A stretch of DNA of 64,000 nucleotides from Isoetes taiwanensis. Its lineage: Eukaryota; Streptophyta; Lycopodiopsida; Isoetales; Isoetaceae. The DNA is taken from assembly GCA_021234155.1 (NCBI GenBank), contig JAJEKV010000033.1:15195422-15259421 (forward strand), read 5' to 3'. The notes beneath the pieces are model-generated. The model was given only the letters and a program-made list of their open reading frames with translations. It was not told the origin of the DNA and did no database searches. Position numbers and translations under genes: made by a program. This document shows, piece after piece, positions 37,541-49,699 of the stretch (its first letter is position 1; each line of letters starts with the position of its first letter).

Positions 37541-38485
37541 ATGCTTGTAGCCTTATGTTTGATGATGATGACAACGGCGATAATTTCTCAAACAGCGAAG
37601 CACATCCGGTTTCCTTGACATTAAGGTTTCCATATATGCACAATGAGGTGGTGAGAGATATGGAGTTTGTTCCTCTTGCGAAATTGCTCATCCTCCAATC
37701 ATTACAATCGATTGGGGTAAGGATAATAGCTCAACACCACCAACAACACAAACGCCCATAGTTAACTCAACATCTCCAACTCTAGCTCCGGCTCCGACAG
37801 GCATCGCATGAGGCGGAGAATCATTTGGAGCTTCAAAGCACTAGAATCATTTGTAACTTGGGAAGTACCTTCTAATAACTTCTACTCATTGATTGCCATT
37901 GATAGAAATGCCATCTCCATCGCCAATCCTCAACCTCACCCTCCTCACCACCCCATACCTCATCCTCATTCACAACCCAAATCGTTTCCTCATCCTTATA
38001 CTTACCCCAAACATCCCAAATCTCATCCCCGTCCCCCCGCTCATCCTAAACCTCATCCCTCGTCCTCATCCTCACCCCAAACATTCCAAATCTCATCCAT
38101 CCTCCTCCTCCTCACCCCAAATCTCATCCCCATCCTCGTCCTCATCCCCATCCTCATCCTCTTGTGCCGCAGCCTAGGCATCAACCTCATCATTTGGAGC
38201 ACAAAGATATCTATGTGCATTATTGGATTGTAGACATTCCCGAAGGGCGAATGATGTTTCTCTCGGAAAGGTTTATTATTCTTATCAAAAACCCGGTCCC
38301 TATGATGGTGATAATGGCTATCATACAATTGAATTTCACTTGGTGAAGCAACGCAACCAAGGATTCTTTCACATGCCTAAATATCAACCACGACATCCGC
38401 GGAAACTATCACCTCATCTCACTACCCCTTAGATTTGGAGTAATGATGTTGCGAATACTAGTTTTATTTGTTCTTCTAGGAGGAT
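37541..38485 (+). pseudogene. Secreted PEBP-like protein with His/Pro-rich insertion, right-arm copy
   Basis: Mirror copy of the left-arm gene with different lesions. Here the His/Pro-rich stretch runs in frame into the PEBP C-half (LVPQPRHQPHHLEHKDIY then VHYWIVDIPEG), which supports one continuous ancestral protein. However, a 2-nt insertion just after the signal peptide region (near 37596), loss of bases in the Ala/Pro linker and a 1-nt deletion after IPEG (near 38248) disrupt the frame. The first Met codon of the left copy is ATG-to-TTG here, leaving the second ATG at 37541. Neither arm gives an intact frame, but together they define the same domain order. Confidence 0.7.
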
Positions 38486-38643
38486 TTTCCATTTGAAGGC
38501 ATTGTGTAAATGTCTTTAGGTTTTTGTATAGGAATTTATATATATAATATATATTGAATACTTTTTTGTGTCTTAATAATAAGTTGCATAGGTTATGATG
38601 ATAATTTGTTTTTTAGTTGATATTTTTCTTCTATTATTGTCTA

Positions 38644-38821
38644 AATATATACAATAAAGTCTCGTTTTTTTTTGTCTTCGTCCTCTCACGATTCTAAATT
38701 GAGACACCAAGGCTTTTCTAATTTCCTTTGAGGTGAGTATTAAAAGAAGGCGAGAATTTTGTTTCGTAAGCATGAGTTGACGTGTTGCATTGATATGTAG
38801 AAGAAGAGTAATTGAAAAAAA
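38644..38821. repeat. Direct repeat flanking a Helitron-like insert, copy 1
   Basis: A block of about 178 bp starting 'aatatatacaataaagtctc' and ending at the poly-A after 'agagtaattg'. It is repeated at 39501-39727 on the other side of the insert. The left arm has a single copy. Confidence 0.8.
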
Positions 38822-39500
38822 ACTAGTAACGGGTGCCCGGCGTTGCCGGGCATAAATACGGTTCTATTGCAGGAATTGAACTTAATTCCTTGCACTTATA
38901 AATGATGTTGCCTCTTGTTGCATTTGGATAATTAATTTTTTTTCTAGGTGGCCCATTGATTCCTATAACTTATAGTTTCGGATAGTCTCATTTTTTTCGA
39001 CATGTTTTTTTGCATTGGACATGACACTAAAAGAGGGGCATTAATGTATGTTTTGTGGTGACTTGCTCTAGAATTGTGCATGTACGTAGAAATTTTGCCC
39101 TAAGCCTAGATAACATCCAGTTATAAACATAGCGATCTAAAAAAATATTCTAATATGGACCTTAGTGGCAACCATAATAATATATAAATGTCAACACATT
39201 TGTGTTGAATTTGCTCTATTTTTTTCAGCAGACCAAACTTGGACAAAATTCCTTAAGAATGATTCCATTCTTTGAAAGAAGTTACAATGCCTGTGATAAA
39301 TTAAATTGCACAAAAAAAAAAAAAAAAAACCCATCAAATTACCTTGGAAGATACGAATCTGGATTGTTGAGACAACCTGCAATCCATGGTATTATTCTTT
39401 CCTGAACTCCAAAGAACTAAAATGCATTCTCTTTAGATAGATAAACTATATAATATCAATCAGTTGAAAAGCATGGAGAACTATTTAAAACAAAGCACAC
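38822..39500 (-). mobile_element. Helitron-like insert (3' terminus recognised)
   Basis: On the minus strand the segment ends with the hairpin GCCCGGC-aac-GCCGGGC (38835-38851), eight spacer bases and CTAGT at 38822-38826, followed by T. This is the classical Helitron 3' end (subterminal GC-rich hairpin plus CTRRT, inserted before T). A 5' TC terminus was not recognised at the other boundary. About 679 bp; no RepHel gene. Confidence 0.6.
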
Positions 39501-39727
39501 AATATATACAATAAAGTCTCGTTTTTTTGTCGTTCTTATTTTTCGTCCCTCGTTTTTTTGTCGTTCTTATTTTTCGTCCTCTCGCGATTCTAAATTGAGA
39601 CACCAAGGCTTTTCTAATTTCCTTTGAGGTGAGTATTAAAAGAAGGCGAGAATTTTGTTTCGTAAGCATGAGTTGACGTGTTGCATTGATATGTAGAAGA
39701 AGAGTAATTGAAAAAAAATAATTGTCT
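39501..39727. repeat. Direct repeat flanking a Helitron-like insert, copy 2
   Basis: Second copy of the 38644-38821 block. It also contains its own internal duplication of a block around 'cgttcttatttttcgtcc'. Confidence 0.8.
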
Positions 39728-39909
39728 AAATAATCAAGTCTCATTTTGTTCACCATCTCTATATGTTCATTGTATAACAACTCCAAATGAAGATATTGTA
39801 GCTCTCCTTTTGTCCTTTCTTCTAATTTCTTTTGAGGTGAATGTAAAAAGAGAAAGATGAAAATTTAGTTTTGATCGATACCAACAAGATAATTTCCCTC
39901 ACATTGATA

Positions 39910-41280
39910 AATCAATGACCTTGATAGACATACGTGTCATCAACAAGAGTTTGTGTAGACTCTCTGATTTTACGCATCAGTTGCAACAACTGGCAAGCCA
40001 AAACCCCAGGGTAGTTTTGAAAATTTGGTGCTATTTCGCAAATATTGTTACAGTTGTAGATCAGTCTATAGTAAATAAAGCAATTGACTTTCTTTTGAAG
40101 GGGGCAACCTGTATCCTAGAATTTCGTTGCAAGATTATTGGTTTTTTATGTCTTTGCTTGTTATATGTGTTGAATCACATGTTAAATCAGTCATCATTGA
40201 CATGTAATTATGCATGATGTAGGAAGGTTGATTCGTTTGCATCACTATCATGATAGATAGGCATTGCTCTATGTGCAATCATGCCTGGCACGTTTTGCAA
40301 GGTACTGATACCATCTTGTTTTAAGAGTTTTAACCACTGCATGCCTTATTAGACTGATATTTTTTTGTTTGATGTGCCATCCATTACTTTCTTTGGAAAA
40401 GAGAAACCTATTAGAGAAAGTACGTATCATCTTTTTCTTATAATGTATTTTTTATTGTGTCATGTTTGTACACTTTCCATTACTGCCTAAGTATCAGCCA
40501 GACTAATTAGGTATAGACTTGTAATTACGTGTACAATGAAGCTTATCCAATTGGTAACAATTACAATTTATTGTTTGCTCACATGTAGCAAGGTCATAAA
40601 TTGTTATGCCATATCTATAAATTCTGGAGGCTAAGACCTACTTGTTCCTTATTCTTGATCTCACCAAGCAAACATGTTGTCTTTGACCATGTTCTTTTTT
40701 CAACTCCAGTAGTCTCAGATGTGGTGGGTGTCTTTGACATCACATCCGTTGGTCTCGTTCGGTTGAATTATGCATCACAACTGGTACTGAATACAGTTAG
40801 CATGGCATCATAAATGATTTTAAATTCTCTTGCAGATATTGCTGAAGTGCAGAATGTTTTATCTTCATATAATAAGCTACAAGAAAATGGCATGAAAGTT
40901 CCAATTTGGGTGGTTGCAGAAAATTACCGATTTTCTGGATGCTTTGTACTCCACGAACAACGACATCATCTTCGATTTTCACCATTCTAGGAACGTCCTG
41001 TGGTGTTCCGGAAGCGACTATTTGGGAGGAAGAAGAGATATGCATCGCGGCTAAAACTTTGTATAGTCTATAATCAAATAGCTTGTTCCTTTTTTTTCAT
41101 AGATACATCAGCGCAAGCTAACCCGTAGCCAAGAAATGTTATTCTGGTCTTGGTGGCTCCGACTGCCTCCACAATCAATGCTTGTTACATCTGCAAGGAA
41201 AATCTTATCAGACCAAACACCGTTTAGCTGGTTTCCAAAGTGGCTGCCAAGCAACAGCGGCCACCGCCTGTTTGCAAGCA
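39910..41280 (+). other. Exon-like stretch, unidentified (mirror of 11867-13200)
   Basis: Consecutive plus-strand frames look exonic: ASQNPRVVLKIW, NKAIDFLLKGATCILEFRCK (40070-40130), VVSDVVGVFDITSVGLVRL, ILADIAEVQNVLSSYNKL, and NGMKVPIWVVAENYRFSGC. AG acceptors and GT donors lie nearby. This points to a decayed multi-exon gene shared by both arms. The family is not recognised. Confidence 0.35.
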
Positions 41281-41301
41281 TTGGCATACTCCAGGCATAT
41301 A

Positions 41302-42154
41302 CTGGGGTCAAAGCATATAGGTGGGGGTCACTTTTGCGCCAGCCAAGCACCCCTTAAGCACCCTTTATATGATTTTTTAAAGACTTTTGTTTTAAGTATT
41401 TTGCCCGTCGTTGCCCTTCACGTTTTTTGCGCAGCTTCCTCTGTTGCGTCTCTAGATGCATGTGCATCGGCAATGATTCAATCGATGTCCAACGAGAGTT
41501 TCAAACCTTTTGTGGATAAAATTCGGAGGCCACAAATAATCTGCCTTTCCATGACCAAATGTGGAGACATCACCTTTTCAGCATCACAATCAACATTGTC
41601 CAAGATTCTTACGCCTTTTTCTTTGCCTTTTCTATTAGGAAGCCGGTTTCTTGCAGTCATCACACCTGTAAGAGAGGGATCAATAGTCTGTAAGACAAAA
41701 TAATTTAGTAAGCAACATACGCCACCCAAAATCATGCTTACAACGACTGTATACAAACCAAGCTAAAATTCCTGGAAACTTATGAACAAGAACTTGAGAT
41801 AAAAGTACATCAGGAGTGTTCACATCGTATTGCAGTTTGAACTTGGATGAGTCGCCTCCAAATGGGCATACTGCAATCAGATCGATTGAATCCCATTCAA
41901 TGAAAAAATGGCCATAGAGCTAGCGACCCGGCCCCCTAGTGAGGATTCTAAGTTTGATTCGAATTGAAATTGGTGCGCCAAAGGCGGGAGAACCAGTTCT
42001 GGCGCCCGGATTATAAAATTTGCGGCGCCATGAACACCCATCAAGCATTATTCGTGACGGGCCCAAAATTTTAATCGCCATGTATAAAGCACCCTACAAG
42101 CACCAAGTGTCGTGGACACTAAAAGTGTCCCCCAGCTATATGCGTTTACCCACT
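41302..42154. mobile_element. 853-bp TIR element, right arm only
   Basis: Terminal inverted repeats of about 38 bp, imperfect, share GCATATAG-TGGGGG-CACTTTT. Flanks are GGCATATA on both sides (41294-41301, 42155-42162), an 8-bp duplication. An internal minus-strand frame (41756-41478) is not confidently assigned. hAT-like by TSD length; the superfamily is uncertain. Confidence 0.65.
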
Positions 42155-43889
42155 GGCATATACCTGGAATATGCCATAAACCCACATGGACGAGGGCTTG
42201 CCCCTATAGGGGCAACCCAAAAAGAAGAAGAGAAAATGCTCTTCATATCTTCAAAACCATGCTAAAATGCAAAATGCAAACTAGGGACTTTCTTAGTATA
42301 CAAAGAGATTGATATGATATGAAATGCATTTTTGGCTTCAAAATATCCCATCGTGGCGACTTTTTAGCAAATATAGAAAATATGCATTTTATTTGCCTTT
42401 GCATACTATACAAGCCTTGGAAAATACAATAGTTTTTTGAATGGCTTATTGGTTGGAGTTTATAATTTTCTAAAGACCTATAATATTGGGTCGACTAAAA
42501 TATTAGGGCTTTTTTTCAACAAACATGGTGGCGCCAAAAAAAGCGATCGCCCAAAAAGGGCATAGCCGGATTGATGGGTTTTGCTTGAGATCGATGGTAG
42601 AGAGATGATGATCTATTGCGGTATAAGCTATGGCCTCGAAGGTATGATCTTGCTTCAAGGCTTATGTTATGAAGCAGATCGGTTTTGCGATTTGATAGTA
42701 ATGGTAGAGCATCAAGAAATATCGATGCTTATTGCTTGTTTTAGAGCCAACTTTGCTTGTGGCAGCTGAAAAATATGCAAGATAGATATGCATATACAGG
42801 TTTACAAACTAGGTGCGGTCAAAATGCACAAACAAACTTATCTTGGATGTTGTGAAGTAGCTCTGGCTTTAAACTATCATCAAAGGATGGCATAGATACG
42901 TGGCTTTAATCTAAGCGACAGAGAATATACTGGCATCAGGAAGTACCAGGCTTAAAAATGTCCAAGATAAATTTGGTAATAGCGGTTATAACACGGATCA
43001 AAGGCAAGGTAAAAGAGATGTTATTTACGCCATATGCTCGTGATTTTGACCTGCTTGAAATGGTTTCTTGCTCGTTTGGTTATTCTTTTTTATAATATGA
43101 TGAGCTTCTACATTTTTAAGTTTTCAATAATTGTTATGGTATTGCCAGTCGTTGTTGCTATGCCATGAACAGGATACTTGCATGTGGCTGCTTATTGCTT
43201 ATGCACGAGCTTGCTCTGCTAGGTATGTGTGGACTGCAGTGCCTGTGTGGTTGTTTCAAACTAGAAGAATGTCTAGATATAAGCAGAATAAGTGGAGCCT
43301 TCTAAATCAGGTTTGATCTAAGACGTATGCTTATGATTCCATGGAAGTCGTAGATAGTATAAACCTTCTATTTGGTACACTCAAATTCTCAAAATTAAGG
43401 AATGGAACAAAAGAAGTGTCTAAGATGCTTGTAAAAGTTCTGATATATAGCAATCGACACATAACTATCATTAACATTAATTAATATAGACCATTGCATC
43501 CAACACATTTAAATCAAAATCCCCCTGAAACCCCCTTTGGTTTGGGTGCATATTCACACGGAGGGTTACTCTGGGCAACGAGAGCTGTCGGATGGGCATA
43601 TTTGCCCTTTATTCCAAGATCTGGACTGTACATAGCGATCCTCGTTTGTGGGATATGCATGTACAAGTTTTTGTATACTGTATATTAAGATTTGCAAAAT
43701 ACTATAACACACTCACCCCGGTTTTTGGTCCACTGTTGAAAACATCAGTTTTGGTAGGTCTACATGTCCTGTTTTCAAAGAATCCTACATGTGGATTCGT
43801 GGAGGTATGGTTTTGTTCGATAATGGTGTTCTTTTTTCAGTGGACTAAAACATCCACTGTTGTTTTGTAGTTTCTTCTATTGTGACATG

Positions 43890-44400
43890 TCATTTTATAA
43901 TACAATCCACTGTAGGAAAGAATATTTGAATTTCTACATGTCTAATAATTCTATTGTCACATGTCTTTATAGATGTAGGAAAGAATATTTGATTCTCTAC
44001 ATGTCCTATACTTCCATTCACATGTCTTTATAGTAGTAGGACAGAGTACTTTATTTGCTAAGGCATTGTAGGAAAGAATACATGAATTACGACATGTGTA
44101 ATACTTCTATTATCACATGTCTTTATAGAAGTAGGAAAGAATACTTGATTATCTACATGTCGTATGCTTCCATGTCACATGTCTTTATAGTAGTAGGACA
44201 GAGTACTTTATTTGCTAAGGCATTGTAGGAAAGAATACATGAATTACGACATGTGTAATACTTCTATTGTCACATGTCTTTATAGAAGTAGGAAAGAATA
44301 CTTGATTCTCTACATGTCCTATCCTTCCATATCACGGGTCTTTATAGTGGTAGGACAGAGTACTTGATTTGCTACATGTGCACGATTTGCTGCACGTGCA
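43890..44400. repeat. Minisatellite with 'acatgtctttatag' motif
   Basis: Alternating subunits containing 'tcacatgtctttatag', 'gtaggaaagaatac' and 'ctacatgtc' form repeats of about 60 bp within a higher-order period near 180 bp. Present only in the right arm. Confidence 0.85.
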
Positions 44401-44499
44401 CGATCACATGTCCTTATACTAGTATTCCATGTAAGACAAGTTACTTCAACTACTTCAATTACTTAACACCTATTTTTGCATAACAAAACCATCAAGAAT

Positions 44500-44990
44500 T
44501 TGATTTGTATTCCTTGAGAGAGTGCAGGACCGCTGCAACAAATCCCTAAGCATTAATGTCATAGGACCACGCAAAATCCTAACAATATCCTAACATTTTG
44601 GATATTGTTAGAGAAAGACCATTAAACCACGCCCATAATAAACCATTAAGAATTGTGAGATGTATTTTTTTATGGAGGATAGGACCATTGCAACAAATCC
44701 CCAAGCATTAAAATGGCAAGACCATGCAATATCCTAACATTATTCCCCCATTTTGGATATCGTTAGTGGAACACCATTAAACCGTTCCTACATCTTGGTA
44801 TAATTTAGACCATTAAGAATTTGAGATGTAATTGTTTATGGGGAATAGGACCATTGCAACAAATCCCCAAGCATTATAAAATGGCAAGACTATGCAATAT
44901 CCTAACATTATCCCCCCATTTTGGATATCATTAGTGGAACACCATTAAACCATGCCTACATCTAGTTGGTACTAAGGTTCGCTATAGACA
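44500..44990. repeat. Three tandem copies of an approx. 175-bp unit
   Basis: Each copy contains 'aggaccattgcaacaaatcc', 'gcaatatcctaacatt', 'ttttggatat' and 'aacaccattaaacc'. The first copy is the most diverged. No coding capacity. Confidence 0.85.
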
Positions 44991-45121
44991 ATCCAATAGT
45001 TATCCACGTCATCCAATGGTTTTAATTGTATCTAATTTATCTTATCCAATGGTTCTTTCTAAGAATGCAATGGTTCTTTGAAAAACAAGATAACTTATTG
45101 CACTTAGATTTGCACTAAGAA

Positions 45122-48080
45122 CATATCAAACTGCAAAGTGTCCTGCAGTCGACCGTGTAGAAACCCAAGTGTTTTGTTGTTCGGGCAGTACAAAGACTCC
45201 GGAATGGAGATTTGACTTCGCCATATTGTCCGAAACAGCGAAATTACCCTAGGGACCAAGCTACACGGTCATTTTTTGCAGCAAAAGAAACACAAACCCT
45301 CTACATGGCAGTATTCTGCACCCTCCGCTAAGGCCAATTCACTACGAACGTGTTGGGCATGAGCTACTTTGGCGCGTCCTGGAGCAGGGGTGGTCTTCTG
45401 CCCACGAAACTTGGTCTCCAGGGTAATGTCGATGTTTCGAGTCCGTTAGCAGAGTCAGATCACAGTTCCGAGGTAGGAGAGTTGCCCGTCCGTGGCCAAG
45501 GACCTTCCAGAGAGGACCTTTTGGGTCGAACTGCTTCTGGAAGGTTTTAGGGCTCCGTCTTCTGGCATCAACGCCCTCCCACTACCTCATGACATTATGC
45601 AAGCTCCTGGTCCAATCTGGCTAGGGTATGGGCTCCAAAACATAAACCCTATGCCTTGCCAGGTTATTGTAGGGTTTACGTTATGGAGGTCGGGCTTTGG
45701 TCCGTTGCACTTGGGACATGGTCGAGCAGCTGCGTTTGAAAACACGAGGCAGTAGAAATTGCAAGAATGGGGTTTGGATTTATTCTCCTCCTAGTTTTAA
45801 AATTAAAAATGTAGAGCGCCTTATGCAGTAGCAAAATTGTTTGGGGTCACTCGGATTGGCGAATAGATCGAAACTCTGTTATTTCAGTTCTCATGGCTCC
45901 CCATGCATGTTTAGAAATGGTCCACCTAGTTATCAAAGAAGTCGACCACATTTTGGCCTCCAAAACGTAAACCCTGTGCGTTGCTAGGTTATTGTAGGGT
46001 TTACATTATGGAGGTCGAGTTTTATTGAGTTGCACTTGAGACATGGTCGAGAAGCTGCAGTTGAAAACAAGAAGCAATAGAAACTGACGAAATGGGGTTT
46101 GGATTTACCGAGGCAGGCTTTCCTACCAGTGCTCCTCCGGGAGGCCAAATGCCAATGCCTCCCTTCCCGGAGCCCGGTTTCCCTATCCGACCGTTGAATT
46201 CTCCATTCAAGTAACTTGCTTCGAGCAGGTTCAAACAAATTCAAGATCATCCAGAGAACATATCAAACCATAAAAGTGTCTGCGGTCGTAGTGTAGAAAC
46301 CCAAGTGTTTTGTCGTTCGGGCAGTACAAAGGCTCCGGAATGGAGATTTGACTTCGCCATGTCATCCGAAACAGCGAAATTACCCTAGAGACCAAGTTAC
46401 ACGGTCATTTTTTGCAGCAAAAGAAGCACGAACCCTCTAAATGGCAGTATTCTGCACCCTCCGCTAAGGCCAATTCACTACGAACGTGTTGGACATGAGC
46501 TACTTTGGCGCTTCCTGGAGCAGGGGTGGTCTTCTGCCCACGAAACTTGGTCTCCAGGGTAATGTCAGATCACAGTTCCGGGGTGGGAGAGTTGCCCCTC
46601 CGTGGCCAGGGACCTTCCAGAGAGGACATTTTGGGTCGAACTGCTTCTGGAAGATTTTAGGGCTCCGTCTTCTGGCATCAACGCCCTCCCACTACTTCAT
46701 GACATTGTGCAAGATCCTGGTCCAATCTGGCTAGGGTATGGCCTCCAAAACGTAAACCCTGTGCCTTGCCAGGTTATTGTAGGGTTTACGTTATGGAGGT
46801 CGGGCTTTGGTCCGTTGGGACATGGTCGAGCAGCTGCGTTTGAAAACACGAGGCAGTAGAAACTGCCAGAATGGGGTTTGGATTTAATCTCCTCCTAGTT
46901 TTGCAATTAAAAGTCTAGAGCGCCTTATGCAGTAGCAAAATTGATTGGGATCACTCGGGTTGGCCAATAGATCGAAACTCTGTTATTTCAGTTCTCATGG
47001 CTCCCCATGCATGTTTAGAAATGGTTCACGTAGTTATCAAAGAATTCGACCACGTTTTGGGCTCCAAAACGTAAACCCTGTGTGTTGCTAGGTTATTGTA
47101 GGGTTTACGTTATGGAGGTCGAGTTTTATTCAGTTGCACTTGAGACATGGTCGAGAAGCTGCAGTTGAAAACAAGAAGCAATAGAAACTGACGAAATGGG
47201 GTTTGGATTTACCCTCCTCCCAGTGTCGCAATTAGAAGTCAAGAACACATTTTGTAGTAGCAATTTTTTTTGGAATGATTCGGGATCGCCAATAGATCCA
47301 AACTCTGTTATTTCAGTTGCCATGGCTCCGCATACATGTTTGAAAAAGGTACACCAGGTCCCAAGTGCAACTGACCACGTTTTGGCCTCCATAACGTAAA
47401 CCCTACAATATAACGGCAAGGCCGCGGGGTTTACGTTTTGGAGGCCATACCCCCAGGATTGGACCAGGATCTTGCACAATGTCATGAGGTAGTGGGGGGC
47501 GTTGGCCTTGAGAAGATGGAGCCCTAAAACCTTCGAAGCGGTTCGACCCAAAATGTCCTCTGCGGAAGGTCCACGGCCCGCGGATGGGCAACTCTCCCAC
47601 CCCGGAACTATGATCTGACTCTGCCAACGAACTCGAAACATCGACATTACCCAGGAGACCAAGTTTCGTGGGCAGAAGACCACCCCTGCTCCAGGAAGCG
47701 CCAAAGTAGCTCATGTCCAACACGTTCATAGTGAATTGGCCTTAGCGAAGGGTGCAGAATACTGCCATGTAGAGGGTTCATGCTTCTTTTGCTGCAAAAA
47801 ATGACCGTGTAACTTGGTCCCTAGGGTAATTTCGCTGTTTCGGACGATATGGCGAAGTCAAATCTCCATTCCGGAGCCATTTGTACTGCCCAAAGCGACA
47901 AAGCGCGTGGCTTTCTACATGGTCATTTGCGGGACACTTTGCGGTTTGATATGTTCTCTCGGACAGATCTTGAATTTTTTGATACTTGAAGAGTGGATTC
48001 AAAGGTCGGATGGGAAGCGGGCTCGGGAAGGGAGGCATTGGCATTTGCCCTCCGGAGGAGCACTAGTAGGCTTTGCCTCG
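45122..48080. repeat. Direct and inverted copies of a 1.1-kb unit
   Basis: Unit A (45122-46256) and unit B (46257-about 47270) are direct repeats with period 1135 bp. Unit C (about 47390-48080) is the same family inverted, so B and C form a palindrome centred near 47415. Repeated landmarks are 'gaaacccaagtgttttg', 'ctactttggcgc', 'gggtttacgttatggagg' and 'cgaaacagcgaaattaccc'. Frames of 60-190 codons in each copy differ by indels and look non-coding. Confidence 0.85.
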
Positions 48081-48114
48081 GTAACCTTTGTGATGTCCGG
48101 TCTCACGGGGTCGG

Positions 48115-49680
48115 CCACCTAGGCTCCAACGTGCCACCTAGGCTCCAACATCCACCTAGGCTCCAACATGCCACCTAGGCTCAAGTGTGCCAAGGTGGCT
48201 CAAATATGCCACCTAGGCTCCAACATGCCACGTAGGCTCCAACATGCCACCTAGGCTCCAACATGCCACGTGGGCTCCAACATGCCACCTAGCATGCCAC
48301 CTAGCCTCCAACATGCCACGTGAGCTCCAACATGCCCAGTGTTGTTACGTACTTACCGTACCTGTACGGTACTGTAAGTATTTTACGTATCATACCTCGT
48401 AATGTACCTCTGAGTGTTTAACGTACCGAGAAAAAAATCAGTACGTTAAAAAGTGTTGTTATCATACCTATAAAATACGTACCGTACCTATAATATACTT
48501 GTAAAATACTTACAGTACCTATCAAATACCTATAAAATACGTACCGTACCTTTAAAATACTTACCGTACTTGTGTTGAAAACTCGAAAAATTTGAAGCAA
48601 AAACATTTCATTTTTCATTCGATGCGTCTGCGGTATCACCTCCTGCAGTGCGGTATGCTAAGTACTTGAAAGGTACCGTACCCGTACGGAAACAACACTG
48701 AACATGCCACATAGGCTCCAACATGCCAAGTTGGCTCCAATCTGCCACCTAAGCTCAAGCATGCAAGGTGGCTCAAATATGCCACCTAGGCTCCAACATG
48801 CCACCAAGGCTTTAACATGCCACGTAGGCTCCAACATGCCACCTAGGCTCCAACATGCCTCGTGAGCTCTAGCATGCCACCTAGGCTCCAACATGCCAAG
48901 GTGGCTCCAACATGCCACCTAGGCTCAAGCGTGCCAAGGTGGCTCAAACATGCCACCTAGGCTCGAACATGCCACGTAGGCTCCAACATGCCAACTAGGC
49001 TCCAACATGCCAACTACGCTCCAACATGCCGTGGGCTCCAACATGCCACCTAGCATGCCACCAAGGCTCCAACATGCCACCAAGGCTTCAACATGCCACG
49101 AGGCTCCAACATGCCACCTGGGCTCCAACATGCCTCGTGAGCTCTAGCATGCCACCTAGGCTCCAACGTGCCACCTAGGCTCCAACATGCCAAGGTGGCT
49201 CCAACATGCCACCTAGGCTCAAACATGCCACCTAGGCTCCAACATGCCATGTAGGCTCCAACATGCCAACTAGGCTCCAACATGCCACCTACGCTCCGAC
49301 ATGCCACGTGGGCTCCAACATGCCACCCTAGCATGCCACATAGGCTCCAACATTGCCACCTAGGCTCCAACATGCCACTTATGCTCCAACATGCCAAGTT
49401 GGCTCCAACGTGCCACCTAGGCTCCAACATGCCAAGGTGGCTCACAACATGCCACCTAGGCTGAAATATGCCAAGTTGGCTCAAACATGCCACCTAGGCT
49501 CCAACATGCCACCTAGACTCAAACATGCCAAGGTGGCTCAAACATGCCACCTAGGCTCCAACATGACAAGGTGGCTCAAACATGCCACCTAAGCTTCAAC
49601 ATGCCACCTAGGCTCCAACATGCCAAGGTTGGCTTCAACATGCCAAGTTGGCTTCAACATGCCACCTAGGCTCCAACATG
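48115..49680 (+). repeat. 19-bp tandem array, forward half (right arm)
   Basis: Mirror of the left-arm inverted half. Units are 'aacatgccacctaggctcc' and variants, with CATGCC in plus orientation. Interrupted by a MITE at 48337-48700. Confidence 0.95.
48337..48700. mobile_element. CAGTGTTG-type MITE inserted in the 19-bp array
   Basis: 364 bp with ends CAGTGTTGTT and AACAACACTG, flanked by the exact 8-bp duplication AACATGCC (48329-48336, 48701-48708). The interior repeats 'aaaatacgtaccgtacct' several times. The TSD length and CAG ends indicate a hAT-type non-autonomous element, related by termini and GTACGG-rich interior to 29985-30355. Confidence 0.85.
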
Positions 49681-49699
49681 CCATGTCACCATTTGGAGT

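Noticed and set aside
41478-41756. Minus-strand frame within the 853-bp element as a hAT transposase C-terminus
   Set aside because: Only a short RNRL-like resemblance. No dimerisation-domain motifs could be confirmed, so the element is left unclassified.
45350-47729. Repeated frames beginning MLGMSYFGASWSRGG, possibly a gene family
   Set aside because: Frames shift between copies by indels, and long frames exist on the opposite strand as well. This is better explained as non-coding repeat units.
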